From Bacilli bacterium (GTDB lineage Bacteria > Bacillota_I > Bacilli_A > RF39 > UBA660): 64,000 nucleotides of DNA. The DNA lies in the NCBI GenBank assembly GCA_017436345.1, contig JAFSDH010000010.1:91268-155267 (forward strand), given 5' to 3'. A program made the position numbers and the translations under genes. The notes under the pieces were generated by a model. The model ran no database searches. It was not told the DNA's origin and saw nothing but the letters and a program-made list of their open reading frames with translations. Below, piece after piece: positions 44,447 to 52,561 of the stretch; position 1 is the stretch's first letter; the number at the start of each line of letters is the position of its first letter.

Positions 44447-44506
44447 TTATTCGCTTAAATACAAGTGTATACAAATACGTCTGCGTCTAACTACAAGATT
44501 AATCAT
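44447..44506 (-). CDS. Leader peptide with four consecutive arginines
   Basis: A 19-codon frame, MINLVVRRRRICIHLYLSE, starts at 44506 after AAAGGGATG. The Arg codons AGA-CGC-AGA-CGT at positions 7-10 lie in the 5' arm of the control hairpin. A hairpin ATACATG/CATGTAT (44525-44542) stands just upstream of the ribosome site. Arg-x-Arg is a known macrolide-dependent arrest motif, and a run of Arg codons could also report low charged tRNA-Arg. Which signal applies is not decided by sequence. Confidence 0.8.
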   Translation of the reverse strand: MINLVVRRRRICIHLYLSE

Positions 44507-44548
44507 ATAAACATCCCTTTCTTTATACATGGCAACATGTATGGGTAG

Positions 44549-44577
44549 ATTTTAACATAATATTAAAAAGAAGTCAA
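44549..44577 (-). promoter_or_regulatory. Promoter of the attenuated M20-GNAT operon
   Basis: On the minus strand TTGACT (44572-44577), a 17-base spacer and TAAAAT (44549-44554) make a strong vegetative promoter. Confidence 0.8.
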
Positions 44578-44609
44578 CACATCATAAAAATATGCAACTT
44601 CTTTCTAAA

Positions 44610-45479
44610 TTATACTTCTATTAATTCATAACTTCTTGAACCAATACCTAACTCTTCCGCACATTCAATTGTATGAAGACCATTTCTTGATTCTATTCTC
44701 TCAATTAAATCTTCTTTTCCCTTATCCTCTGAATTATAAACTAAATCAATACAAGCTTGATCTATTGCAACAGGATCTAAACTTGCAAGAACTCCAATAT
44801 CTTTCATACAAGGATCTTTAGCAACACCACAGCAATCACAATCCACACTCATATTACACATTACATTAATATAAACAATCTTTTTAAACTCAGGAATAAT
44901 ACTACTAGCAGCATCAGCCATTGCTTCTAAAAACTTATCTTGTTCAACTTGAAACATATCTTCATATGTACCATTATCTTTTCCAATACAATGAATATAT
45001 CTTTTACCATAACTAGAAGCTATTCCAATTGACAATTGTTTTAAACTTCCTCCATATCCACCCATTGGATGTCCTTTAAAGTGTGATAAAACAAGCATTG
45101 AATCATAATTATCAATATTTTTACCTACAAAATTTTTATTAATAACTTTACCATTTGGAATAGAAAGAACTTTATCTTCCCCCTCTCCATCCATAATATC
45201 TACATTAAAATATTTAGTCCATCCATGTTTTTCCATTAGCTTTGTATGCTTTTCAGTTGTATCACGACTTCCCTCATACGCTGTATTACATTCAACTACA
45301 GTACCATTAACTCTTTCAACTAATTTTTTAACCATTTCTGGTCTTAAATAATTTTGATTTCCTTCCTCTCCAGAATGAAGCTTAACACATACATTACCTT
45401 CAAGTTCTACTTTCAAAACTTCAAACATCTTTACTAAACTATCTTCACTTACTTCATTTGTAAAATATACTTTTGCCAT
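44610..45479 (-). CDS. DUF362 family protein
   Basis: The 289-residue protein is a DUF362 member: VCVKLHSGEEGNQNYLRPE, LVLSHFKGHPMGGYGGSLK and a C-terminal Cys cluster, CNMSVDCDCCG then KDPCMKDIG, followed by LASLDPVAIDQACIDLV. The Cys residues suggest an iron-sulfur or other metal site. DUF362 proteins are often annotated as 4Fe-4S centre proteins; the reaction is not known. No added ferredoxin domain is present. Transcribed alone with GGAGGAAAT before the start. Confidence 0.88.
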   Translation of the reverse strand: MAKVYFTNEVSEDSLVKMFEVLKVELEGNVCVKLHSGEEGNQNYLRPEMVKKLVERVNGTVVECNTAYEGSRDTTEKHTKLMEKHGWTKYFNVDIMDGEGEDKVLSIPNGKVINKNFVGKNIDNYDSMLVLSHFKGHPMGGYGGSLKQLSIGIASSYGKRYIHCIGKDNGTYEDMFQVEQDKFLEAMADAASSIIPEFKKIVYINVMCNMSVDCDCCGVAKDPCMKDIGVLASLDPVAIDQACIDLVYNSEDKGKEDLIERIESRNGLHTIECAEELGIGSRSYELIEV

Positions 45480-45571
45480 ATTTCCTCCTATTTAATTTAA
45501 TATCTTCTTTTTTTCTATAATCACTATCATCATAATAATTATAACAAAAACGTCTAAAAAATCATCTTAAA

Positions 45572-45600
45572 AACAAAAAAACTTGGAAAAATCCAAGTTT
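45572..45600 (-). terminator. Terminator after tRNA-Ser
   Basis: The stem AAACTTGGA/TCCAAGTTT (45579-45587 with 45592-45600) is followed by a seven-base U-run on the minus strand. Confidence 0.85.
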
Positions 45601-45610
45601 AATTCATATA

Positions 45611-45701
45611 TGGCGGAGACAGAGAGATTTGAACTCTCGCGCCAGTTTCCCGACCTACACCCTTAGCAGGGGCGCCTCTTCAGCCTCTTGAGTATGTCTC
45701 C
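45611..45701 (-). tRNA. tRNA-Ser (anticodon GCU)
   Basis: A 91-base class II tRNA with a long variable arm, acceptor stem GGAGACA paired with TGTCTCC, T-loop GTTCAAATC and an encoded CCA. The anticodon loop CTGCTAA gives GCU, which reads AGC/AGU serine codons. A terminator lies just downstream. Confidence 0.97.
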
Positions 45702-45770
45702 ATAACGCTTACATGTTTAATTATAACCTAACAATTTAAACGAAGTCAATATTTTTTAAACAAATACAAC

Positions 45771-45798
45771 AAAAAAAGTTTATTATTCAATAATAAAC
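45771..45798 (-). terminator. Terminator after gene 45783
   Basis: A 10-bp stem GTTTATTATT/AATAATAAAC (45778-45787 with 45789-45798) with a U-run on the minus strand, overlapping the stop codon. Confidence 0.8.
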
Positions 45799-46535
45799 TC
45801 TTTTTTATTGATATATATAGAAATATTTCTTTCTAATAAATTATCTTTATCATTAATTTTATCAATTCCATCATATATATAATAATTAGATTCAATATCA
45901 AACATTAATTTATTATCCGAAACCAATAAATTACATTTACCTACTTCACCCAGTCTTTTAGAATTATCATACGTTAAATAAATATTATTGTTTCCTTCCT
46001 TTAAATTAATTATAAAAGACTTATCATTCATTTTAAAATCATTCTTCATATATGGATAAATATTTATTTCCAAATCTCCAAGTACTATATTTTCATTACT
46101 AGTTAAAATAATTTCTTCTGCATAATTATCAAGAAGAGTATTAGTTAAATCGTTCATATCTTTACTATCATATCCATAATCATTTAAATAAACATAATCA
46201 ACTATAAAATGTTCTAAAATATATGATGCATTTCCAATATATTTATCATTTTTATTAGTAAGAATTAAATAATCTATTTCTTCTATCCCAAATTGATCTA
46301 AATAATCAAGTAACATATCTCTATCATCTTCTAAACCAGTATTAATTAAAATAACAAAATCATCTTTTACAATTAATTCTATATTACTATTTCCTAAATC
46401 ATATAAATAAATTTGCGAATAATTATTCTTATTTAAAATATCATTATTAGTTTTTTTACTTGTAAAAAATATAAATAATATTAAAAATATTACTATTAAA
46501 ATAAAAAGTATAAATACTAAATATTTCTTTTTCAT
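45783..46535 (-). CDS. Membrane-anchored metallo-beta-lactamase-fold pseudoenzyme (ComEC-domain-like)
   Basis: After an N-terminal membrane helix (about 5-25), the outer domain follows the pattern of ComEC-type metallo-beta-lactamase proteins: IELIVKDDFVILINTGLEDD, then LDQFGIEEIDYLILTNKND, then YILEHFIVDYVYLND. Where active members have THxHxDHxGG, this protein has TNKNDKYIGN: both first His are Asn and the His after Asp is Lys. The zinc site is therefore absent and the protein is probably not catalytic. A binding or structural role is likely. It lies alone after tRNA-Ser. Confidence 0.75.
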   Translation of the reverse strand: MKKKYLVFILFILIVIFLILFIFFTSKKTNNDILNKNNYSQIYLYDLGNSNIELIVKDDFVILINTGLEDDRDMLLDYLDQFGIEEIDYLILTNKNDKYIGNASYILEHFIVDYVYLNDYGYDSKDMNDLTNTLLDNYAEEIILTSNENIVLGDLEINIYPYMKNDFKMNDKSFIINLKEGNNNIYLTYDNSKRLGEVGKCNLLVSDNKLMFDIESNYYIYDGIDKINDKDNLLERNISIYINKKEFIIE

Positions 46536-46584
46536 ATTATCACCTATCTAATTATATTATAACAAAATAAAAAGATATATAAAA

Positions 46585-47361
46585 TTATTTTATATATCCA
46601 AGCTTTCTTAAATAATCAATCGAATCTTCAAAATAATCAGTACCTGTTTCAATATTCCAAATAGCATCTTTACAACACTCTTCAGCTAAAGATAATATTT
46701 TTTCCATATCAATAGTACCATCATTTAACCCCAGATGTTCATCATTATTATGTCCTTTTATATCTTGTTTACCATGATTATTATGTAAATGAAAATAATG
46801 AATTCTATTACCTAAAGACTTTATCCAATCTTCTACACTCATTTTAGAATTACAATGTGCATGACCAATATCTAGACATATTTTTAATCTTGGATCATTA
46901 ACTTGATCAATCTCCATCATCATTATTTCACTATCTTCTTCAAATTGATTTTCAATGCACATTATAATTGAATCATCTTTATCATAAAAAAACTCTTTCC
47001 AAAATTCTACACTACGATTAACCCATCCATTTATCCAACTAGTACCAGGAATATAACCATTATGAACTACTATTTCTGTACAATCCAGTTCCTTAGCTAT
47101 ATCATATGCATAATTAAACATTTTCATTGTCTCTTCCCTAATTCCCTTCATTTTAGTTCCAAGATTCAATTCCCAAAAAGGAGCATGTAAACTTCTACCT
47201 CCATTAATATTAGGTAAAACATTTTTATATTCAATTAATAATTTATCTTTATCACAGTAAGGATCATGAAAAGCTTGTATTTCTATTCCTAGCTCATTTT
47301 TAATACATAATTTTTCTGTTAAATCTATTTGCCCATTATCACATAGTCGTATTTCTTTCAT
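46585..47361 (-). CDS. Sugar phosphate isomerase/epimerase-like TIM-barrel protein
   Basis: The 258-residue protein fits the xylose-isomerase-like TIM-barrel fold: VVHNGYIPG, MCIENQFEED, LKICLDIGHAHCNS and FHLHNNHGKQDIKGHNNDEH supply His, Glu and Asp metal ligands as in endonuclease IV and sugar epimerases. The DIGHAH and HLHNNHG motifs are strong. The sugar is unknown. ATG 47361 follows AGGTGATAAT; the longer frame would start inside the promoter region. Confidence 0.85.
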   Translation of the reverse strand: MKEIRLCDNGQIDLTEKLCIKNELGIEIQAFHDPYCDKDKLLIEYKNVLPNINGGRSLHAPFWELNLGTKMKGIREETMKMFNYAYDIAKELDCTEIVVHNGYIPGTSWINGWVNRSVEFWKEFFYDKDDSIIMCIENQFEEDSEIMMMEIDQVNDPRLKICLDIGHAHCNSKMSVEDWIKSLGNRIHYFHLHNNHGKQDIKGHNNDEHLGLNDGTIDMEKILSLAEECCKDAIWNIETGTDYFEDSIDYLRKLGYIK

Positions 47362-47409
47362 ATTATCACCTAATTTAATAATATAGAAAAAGATAAAAAT
47401 AATCAATAA

Positions 47410-47438
47410 AAAAACACTTGTGTGGAAAGTGTTTTTTT
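47410..47438 (-). terminator. Terminator after small gene 47459
   Basis: A 10-bp stem AAAAACACTT/AAGTGTTTTT (47410-47419 with 47427-47436) with U-rich flank on the minus strand. Confidence 0.8.
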
Positions 47439-47458
47439 ATATAAAATTTACTTAACTA

Positions 47459-47596
47459 TTATTTAGTTTTTGTTAATACTCTAAAACCTTTTTTTTCTTC
47501 TTTTTTCTTACTATTAGCAATTATAATAGCTTTAATACCATCTGGATTAATTACAAGTCGACCATTTTTACAATCAACAGCAAATATCTTTTCCAT
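47459..47596 (-). CDS. Small basic protein of 45 residues
   Basis: A minus-strand frame of 45 codons starts MEKIFAVDCKNGRLVINPDG, continues with a hydrophobic stretch IKAIIIAN and ends in a Lys-rich tail (KKKEEKKGFRVLTKTK). AAGGGGG lies eight bases before the ATG, and a strong terminator follows. The N-terminal part looks like a small folded unit and the tail could bind RNA. I do not recognise the family, but ribosome site, length and terminator together make it a real gene. Confidence 0.7.
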   Translation of the reverse strand: MEKIFAVDCKNGRLVINPDGIKAIIIANSKKKEEKKGFRVLTKTK

Positions 47597-47661
47597 CTCC
47601 TAAACCCCCTTCAAATTGTTGCTATTATAACATATCTTATTCAAAAAATCAAGAAATATGA

Positions 47662-48300
47662 CTACTTAAGAATAGAATTTTCTTTTAAATATTCCAATAA
47701 TTCAATAAAATTATTATCTTTATATAAACTACGATCTGACTCTAACCATGCACCAGACCAAGATTTCTCTAAAGTAAATATTTTTAATAATCTTTCATCT
47801 CCTAAAATTGGATTATTTAGTTGTTTTTCATAATCAACACAATTCTTTTCATCATATAATTTAGCTTGAATATCACATTCCATCTTATCACAATGATATG
47901 CAAATAAAGCTTCTTTTGTTTCACGACATTCAAACTCTTCAATCAAATTTTCAATGTCAGATGAATTAACAAGATTACTTAAAATTTCACTAACAGCTTT
48001 CTTTCCTTTTTCCCTTTTTTCTGAACTAGAAATATCAAAACGCGTTAAATCACCAATAACAATCTCTTCAAGTTCATGAACAGCAAGCATATACAAAACT
48101 TTCTCTAAGTCCAAATCATAATTAAATTCTTTATACATCGCAATTGCTAACATTTGAACTCCATAAATATGTTCAGCAACACTTTCAACACGCTCTTTTT
48201 CTACTTCCCATACTTTCCAACCAGTTCTAACTACATCTTTTAACTTATTACATAAAACATAAAATTTTAAAACATTTTCACATCTATTCATATTATTCAC
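47662..48300 (-). CDS. HD-domain hydrolase (YfbR/5'-nucleotidase-like)
   Basis: The 212-residue protein shows HD-domain helices: ESVAEHIYGVQMLAIAM, LAVHELEEIVIGDLTRFD and a later Asp in AYHCDKMECDIQAKL. The usual His-Asp pair reads His-Glu here, as seen in some members of this branch. The family includes metal-dependent 5'-deoxynucleotidases such as YfbR. It overlaps the DUF488 gene by eight bases and is translated from AGGTGA-like sequence inside it. Confidence 0.82.
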   Translation of the reverse strand: MNNMNRCENVLKFYVLCNKLKDVVRTGWKVWEVEKERVESVAEHIYGVQMLAIAMYKEFNYDLDLEKVLYMLAVHELEEIVIGDLTRFDISSSEKREKGKKAVSEILSNLVNSSDIENLIEEFECRETKEALFAYHCDKMECDIQAKLYDEKNCVDYEKQLNNPILGDERLLKIFTLEKSWSGAWLESDRSLYKDNNFIELLEYLKENSILK

Positions 48301-48763
48301 CGTATCCTTTCTTTTTTACTTTTTTCTTATCAATTACACTACTTAAAACTTCACCAATAAATTTATCTCGATCAACAAACTTAATTTCACCATTTACAAA
48401 TTCAACTTCATAAATAGATACACCAAGCGTTAATTCTAACCATTCAGCAACTATATGTCTATGACAAAAAAGATTACTATCTTCATAACAAAGCAAAGTT
48501 GAATTATCAAGCTCATCATATACCTCTTTAGGATTTAGTTTAGATAAAATCTGATTATAATATTCTCTTATATAAAAACTATTATTTTCTTCTTCAGTAA
48601 TTAATCCAATATTATCATGCCACTTTTTCCAAAAAGATAATTTAGGTGCTAGTTTAGGATAACATTTTCCTTCATAATTAACACCTTTTCCTCTATCACC
48701 AGAAATAGAATAACACGTCGATAAAGTATCATTCCAAGCTTTATAACTACTAGTACAAATCAT
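48293..48763 (-). CDS. DUF488 family protein
   Basis: The 156-residue protein has the DUF488 hallmarks: an N-terminal strand ICTSSYKAWN, a Lys-rich mid part and the late motif LLCYEDSNLFCHRHIVAEWL, with Cys-His-Arg where the family has CHR. DUF488 proteins have no settled activity; a role in nucleic acid or phosphate chemistry has been suggested from fold. It is coupled to the HD-domain gene, hinting at a shared nucleotide substrate. Confidence 0.82.
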   Translation of the reverse strand: MICTSSYKAWNDTLSTCYSISGDRGKGVNYEGKCYPKLAPKLSFWKKWHDNIGLITEEENNSFYIREYYNQILSKLNPKEVYDELDNSTLLCYEDSNLFCHRHIVAEWLELTLGVSIYEVEFVNGEIKFVDRDKFIGEVLSSVIDKKKVKKKGYGE

Positions 48764-48830
48764 AACATCACCTTAATTTAATATTATACATTAAAACACA
48801 AATAAAAAAAACAAATCATAATTTGCTTTT

Positions 48831-49709
48831 TTATTTTCTTTTTACTTTACTATATCCAGGTAAGTATTGATCTACATTATTATAATCTAAACAACTATTT
48901 CTATAAGCTTCTAATACATTTTCACGATACTTATGATTACGATGTGCCCTTAATACTTTGGTAAGCATTAAGTTTTGATCTAAGTCACCTATTTCAAAAT
49001 GATCTTCTTCAAAATAATGTGAAATAACTCCATTCATATGAGCTTTATATATTCTTTGCTCAGTGTCATAATCTAAATTAGGTAAATCTTCTCTTTCAAT
49101 TTGAAATCCCATAAAATCATGATAATAATCTCCTTTAGCGTTTCTTTTCAAAGGATAATGCTCATTTAAATAATCCAAATAATCAACTTGTGAATTAATA
49201 CTATAATCATTATTCATCATCAAAGTATGAATTTTTAAATCATAAAAATTATCCCTGTTTTCTTCAACAAATTTAATTAAACTATCTATTGTTGGAAAAG
49301 TATTTTTTGTTAAAGTAAGCTTAAGGGTTATTTTAGATTTAAAATCTTTTTGATTAGGTAAATTCATTGGACCATAATACGAAATTCTAATCAAATCAAC
49401 AATTCCATCTAAAGATTTAATAACATCTGGAAAGTCATAATTAGTAAATAACTTTAAAAAGAATCCCCTTTCTTTAACCTTTCTTGCTATTGTAACAATA
49501 TCAGGATGTAAAGTAGGTTCTCCTCCATTAAGAGCAATAGTTTTAATATTATGTTTAAGTGCAAAATCAAGAATATTATCAACTGTATCTAAATCAATAA
49601 ATTTTTTTTCAGCTTCATAATAATTTTGATTAGGTCTATCAATACAAAAAGCACAGTTTCTATTACATTCCTTAGTTAAAATAATTAATAACTTATCTGA
49701 ATATTTCAT
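48831..49709 (-). CDS. Radical SAM protein
   Basis: The 292-residue protein carries the radical SAM cluster motif ECNRNCAFC (CxxxCxxC) near residue 12, then IKTIALNGGEPTLHPDI, the GGE segment that binds SAM. The rest is a partial TIM barrel with no extra SPASM-type Cys cluster at the C-terminus. It could be a peptide- or RNA-modifying enzyme; no precursor peptide was found next to it. The start was set at the ATG at 49709 after AGGAGTGG. Confidence 0.9.
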   Translation of the reverse strand: MKYSDKLLIILTKECNRNCAFCIDRPNQNYYEAEKKFIDLDTVDNILDFALKHNIKTIALNGGEPTLHPDIVTIARKVKERGFFLKLFTNYDFPDVIKSLDGIVDLIRISYYGPMNLPNQKDFKSKITLKLTLTKNTFPTIDSLIKFVEENRDNFYDLKIHTLMMNNDYSINSQVDYLDYLNEHYPLKRNAKGDYYHDFMGFQIEREDLPNLDYDTEQRIYKAHMNGVISHYFEEDHFEIGDLDQNLMLTKVLRAHRNHKYRENVLEAYRNSCLDYNNVDQYLPGYSKVKRK

Positions 49710-49761
49710 TAGTACCACTCCTAATTGATTAACTATTTTAACACAAAAAGTATTAAAAACA

Positions 49762-49789
49762 AACAAAAAAAACAGTCCTAAGACTGTTT
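49762..49789 (-). terminator. Terminator after tRNA-Lys
   Basis: The stem AAACAGTC/GACTGTTT (49770-49777 with 49782-49789) is followed by an eight-base U-run on the minus strand. Confidence 0.85.
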
Positions 49790-49798
49790 ATTTCTAAA

Positions 49799-49874
49799 TG
49801 GTGGGGCGTTAGGGATTCGAACCCTAGACCCACTGATTAAGAGTCAGTTGCTCTACCAACTGAGCTAACGCCCC
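49799..49874 (-). tRNA. tRNA-Lys (anticodon CUU)
   Basis: A 76-base tRNA with acceptor GGGGCGT/ACGCCCC, D-loop AGCTCAGTTGGTAGAGC, anticodon loop CTCTTAA (CUU), T-loop GTTCGAATC and an encoded CCA. It reads the AAG lysine codon. Confidence 0.97.
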
Positions 49875-49930
49875 ATAAAACTAAGTTACTTAATTATTAT
49901 AACATAGTTTTTTTAAAAATCAAGTACAAA

Positions 49931-49954
49931 GAAAAAAAGATGCAAAAAGCATCT
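49931..49954 (-). terminator. Terminator after the Flp pilin gene
   Basis: The stem AGATGC/GCATCT (49938-49943 with 49949-49954) with a seven-base U-run on the minus strand. Confidence 0.8.
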
Positions 49955-50141
49955 ATTTACAATAACCTTCTCCTACATTCTCACCAGCAACATATTCTTG
50001 ACCGGCAATACTACAAGATGTTTTTGTAATACTATCTTTTAAGTATCCTCCAAATGTATTAATAATTCCAATAATAATAACTGAAATTAATGCAATAATT
50101 AAAACGTATTCGACTAAAGCTTGACCCTTCTTATTTTTCAC
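49953..50141 (-). CDS. Flp/Fap-type (type IVb) pilin
   Basis: The 62-residue protein begins MKNKKGQALVEYVLIIALIS, the Flp prepilin pattern: short basic leader, Gly at the cut site, Glu at +5 and adjacent Tyr, then a hydrophobic helix. The last 25 residues hold two Cys. Flp pilins are assembled by Tad machinery; no tadA, tadB, tadC or cpaA homologue is in this window. It is thus a second, different pilin type besides the one at 1547. Confidence 0.88.
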   Translation of the reverse strand: MKNKKGQALVEYVLIIALISVIIIGIINTFGGYLKDSITKTSCSIAGQEYVAGENVGEGYCK

Positions 50142-50211
50142 TTCAAATCACCTTACCCTTTTGATAATTTAATTTTATACTTAATACACTTTTTTGTCAA
50201 TATACTTAATC

Positions 50212-51300
50212 CTATTTAGAAGGTCTTCGACCTATGACTTTTTCTTTATTTTTAGTATCTCTTTCACTATCTAAAAAATTAAAATTATCATTAATTAAAA
50301 GATCTCCCACAATATCATTCTTTGTAGATAAAAAAGAAATATAATTACAATCATATATAGAACCAACACATTCTCTTTCACCTATTGAATTACATTTATT
50401 CTTAATGACATACCTTGCTACACTAGTAATAAAAGAATTCATTAACTCTAAATCATTTCTACAATTAGTAAAAGACATATAATTATTACGAATATTCAAA
50501 ACAATATTCTTTAAAGATTCAATATCCCACTGTAAACTTCTCAAATTAGCACTCTTAAAATTTTTCATTTGTGCTACATAATCAATAATAAGATCATAAT
50601 CACTGTTACTATTAATATCAAATTTTTTCTTACTTTTACCTAATTCACAACTACGAATATTAACAGAATATACATCTTTCCCCATATAAGATATTTTGCC
50701 ATCTTTAAACTCTTTTATTATTTCCTTTTTCAAATTAGGAGAAATAAAATCACACTTTTCTAAAACTTTTTTAGCTATTTTATGATCAAAATTAGTTATA
50801 TTATTTCTTTCTAAATAATTTATTATCTGACTAAGAACTCTATCAACTAACTTTTCTCTTTTTAAATTTGGATTAGACTCTTTAATACTATAATAATAAT
50901 TAGAATTAATAAGATACAAAAATTGATTAATATTTTCTCTTGTTTCTTCTTCTAAAATCAAAGATCTTGGTACTAAAGTTTCTTTAAGTTTATTAGAAAT
51001 ATATTTATTAAAATCACTAGTTTCAAAACTAAGTTCTTCCTCTTCATTATTTCTTCTAAACATATTATCAAATGATTGTAAAAAATAATTATTACCTTTT
51101 ATTCTATTATAGGCATTTTTCTCCTTAACAGCATCAATACCTTTAAGAATAAAAGGACTTACTAAAACACTGGCTCCAGATAAAAGCATAACTGTACCTA
51201 CTTCTAAACCAATTAAAGTCCCACTAGCTATTGCTAGAGATGATAAAGGTGCTGAAACACAAAATAAACTATAGGCTCTTTCCAATCTATCTTTTTTCAT
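50212..51300 (-). CDS. Unknown protein with N-terminal membrane segments
   Basis: The 362-residue protein has two hydrophobic segments near its start (about 12-33 and 36-55) and then about 300 mostly helical, charged, cytoplasmic residues without a motif I recognise. A few Cys are scattered (NKCNSIGERECVGSIYDC near the end). It lies 70 bases upstream of the Flp pilin gene on the same strand and might be linked to it, but there is no proof. Confidence 0.65.
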   Translation of the reverse strand: MKKDRLERAYSLFCVSAPLSSLAIASGTLIGLEVGTVMLLSGASVLVSPFILKGIDAVKEKNAYNRIKGNNYFLQSFDNMFRRNNEEEELSFETSDFNKYISNKLKETLVPRSLILEEETRENINQFLYLINSNYYYSIKESNPNLKREKLVDRVLSQIINYLERNNITNFDHKIAKKVLEKCDFISPNLKKEIIKEFKDGKISYMGKDVYSVNIRSCELGKSKKKFDINSNSDYDLIIDYVAQMKNFKSANLRSLQWDIESLKNIVLNIRNNYMSFTNCRNDLELMNSFITSVARYVIKNKCNSIGERECVGSIYDCNYISFLSTKNDIVGDLLINDNFNFLDSERDTKNKEKVIGRRPSK

Positions 51301-51399
51301 AAATCCCCCTTAAAATGCTTATATTTTAACACATCAAACCAGTTAAAGCAAATTATTTAAAAAATTGAAATTTCATATTATAATAATATTGGTGATATA

Positions 51400-51705
51400 A
51401 TGATCGACAAAATAAAAATATATGAAGCTAAAACTTTTAAGCAAAGATTATTTGGATTAATGTTTAAAAAAAATATTGATTATTGTTTATTATTTAAAAA
51501 ATGTAATAGTATTCACACTTTCTTTATGAAAGAAAAAATAGATGTTGTTATGACTGATAAAAATAATAAAATTATATATATTAAAAAAAACATGAAAAAA
51601 AATAGAATTATTCTACCTAAAAAAAATGTATATTATACTTATGAATTTCCAAGTAATTTTATTAAAGATTTAAAAATAAATGATCAACTAAAAATAAGAG
51701 ACTAA
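51400..51705 (+). CDS. DUF192 family protein
   Basis: The 101-residue plus-strand protein matches DUF192: TFKQRLFGLMFKKNIDYCLL, then CNSIHTFFMKEKIDVVMTD, then a beta-rich end. DUF192 proteins are small, often secreted, and of unknown role; this one has no signal peptide. GGTGATATA before the ATG supports the start, and a bidirectional terminator ends the gene against uppP. Confidence 0.85.
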   Translation: MIDKIKIYEAKTFKQRLFGLMFKKNIDYCLLFKKCNSIHTFFMKEKIDVVMTDKNNKIIYIKKNMKKNRIILPKKNVYYTYEFPSNFIKDLKINDQLKIRD

Positions 51706-51722
51706 TGTCTCTTATTTTTTAT
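51691..51722. terminator. Bidirectional terminator between DUF192 gene and uppP
   Basis: A 12-bp stem (51691-51702 with 51707-51718), loop TAAT, has U-runs on both strands. Confidence 0.85.
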
Positions 51723-52531
51723 TTGAATAATACCAGTGCAATAACTATAATACCAAGTATTATTCTATATACCATAAATAATTTAAAATCATTCTTACGT
51801 AAAAACTTAAGTAAAAAGCTAATACACAATAATCCTGATATAAAAGATACTACTACTCCAACAATAAATGGTAAACTATTAGCAATAATCAAATCTAGCA
51901 TTCCATCTTCTAACAAAGTAAGTATAACTGAACCAAGCACAACAGGAGCTGACAAATAAAAGGAAAACTTAGCAGCATCTTCTCTATTTATTTTCAAACA
52001 ACGAGAAGCAGCAATCGTTGTACCACTTCTAGAAAAACCAGGAACAAGCGCAAAAACTTGACTACATCCAACAATTAAAGCATCTTTTAAATTCATCTTA
52101 TCTAAATTCTTCTTATTAGGCATTTTTTTATCAACTAAATAAATTATAATACCCATAACAATTAAAGCAATAGCTATTAAAATAAACTGTTTTCTGAAGA
52201 AAGAGTCTATTATATCTTCAAATAAAAGTCCAACTATAGCAGCTGGTATAGTTGCAGCTACTATAAACCAAAGCATTCTTCCTTCTTTTTCTTTTACGCC
52301 TTTGGTAAAACCAGAAATAAACATCTTCAAAAAATCTTTAAAGAAATAAACTCCAATCGCACATAAAGTACCAAAATGAAGCGCAATATCAAAAGCTAAA
52401 TCAATATCACTACCAATAATATCTCTACCTATCCCAAACACATCCCTAAAAATTAATAAATGTGCTGAAGATGATATTGGTAAAAATTCTGCAATCCCCT
52501 GAATAATACCTAAAATAACTATTTCAAACAT
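51719..52531 (-). CDS. uppP: Undecaprenyl-diphosphatase (BacA/UppP)
   Basis: The 270-residue membrane protein recycles the lipid carrier of cell wall synthesis by removing a phosphate from undecaprenyl diphosphate. The two signature regions are present: GIAEFLPISSSAHLLIF near the start and PGFSRSGTTIAASRCL in the middle, which together form the active site. It also gives bacitracin tolerance. Its presence confirms a peptidoglycan-making cell. Confidence 0.95.
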   Translation of the reverse strand: MFEIVILGIIQGIAEFLPISSSAHLLIFRDVFGIGRDIIGSDIDLAFDIALHFGTLCAIGVYFFKDFLKMFISGFTKGVKEKEGRMLWFIVAATIPAAIVGLLFEDIIDSFFRKQFILIAIALIVMGIIIYLVDKKMPNKKNLDKMNLKDALIVGCSQVFALVPGFSRSGTTIAASRCLKINREDAAKFSFYLSAPVVLGSVILTLLEDGMLDLIIANSLPFIVGVVVSFISGLLCISFLLKFLRKNDFKLFMVYRIILGIIVIALVLFK

Positions 52532-52561
52532 ACATACACCTCTTTATTCTTTATTCTTTTT

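Larger units (their letters stand above)
44313..44506 (-). promoter_or_regulatory. Ribosome-dependent transcription attenuator
   Basis: The RNA can form two exclusive states. In the first, codons for the Arg run (44480-44487) pair with 44399-44406 (8 bp), with inner helices 44460-44468/44424-44432 (9 bp) and GCGA/TCGC; the terminator at 44320-44346 then forms. In the second, a ribosome stalled on the Arg codons frees 44400-44409 to pair with 44331-44340 (10 bp, one G-U), which takes the loop side of the terminator and lets transcription go on. All pairings were read by hand. Confidence 0.8.

Noticed and set aside
48831..49709. Radical SAM gene as RiPP maturase
   Set aside because: No precursor peptide frame, peptidase or exporter is adjacent, and no SPASM Cys cluster is present.
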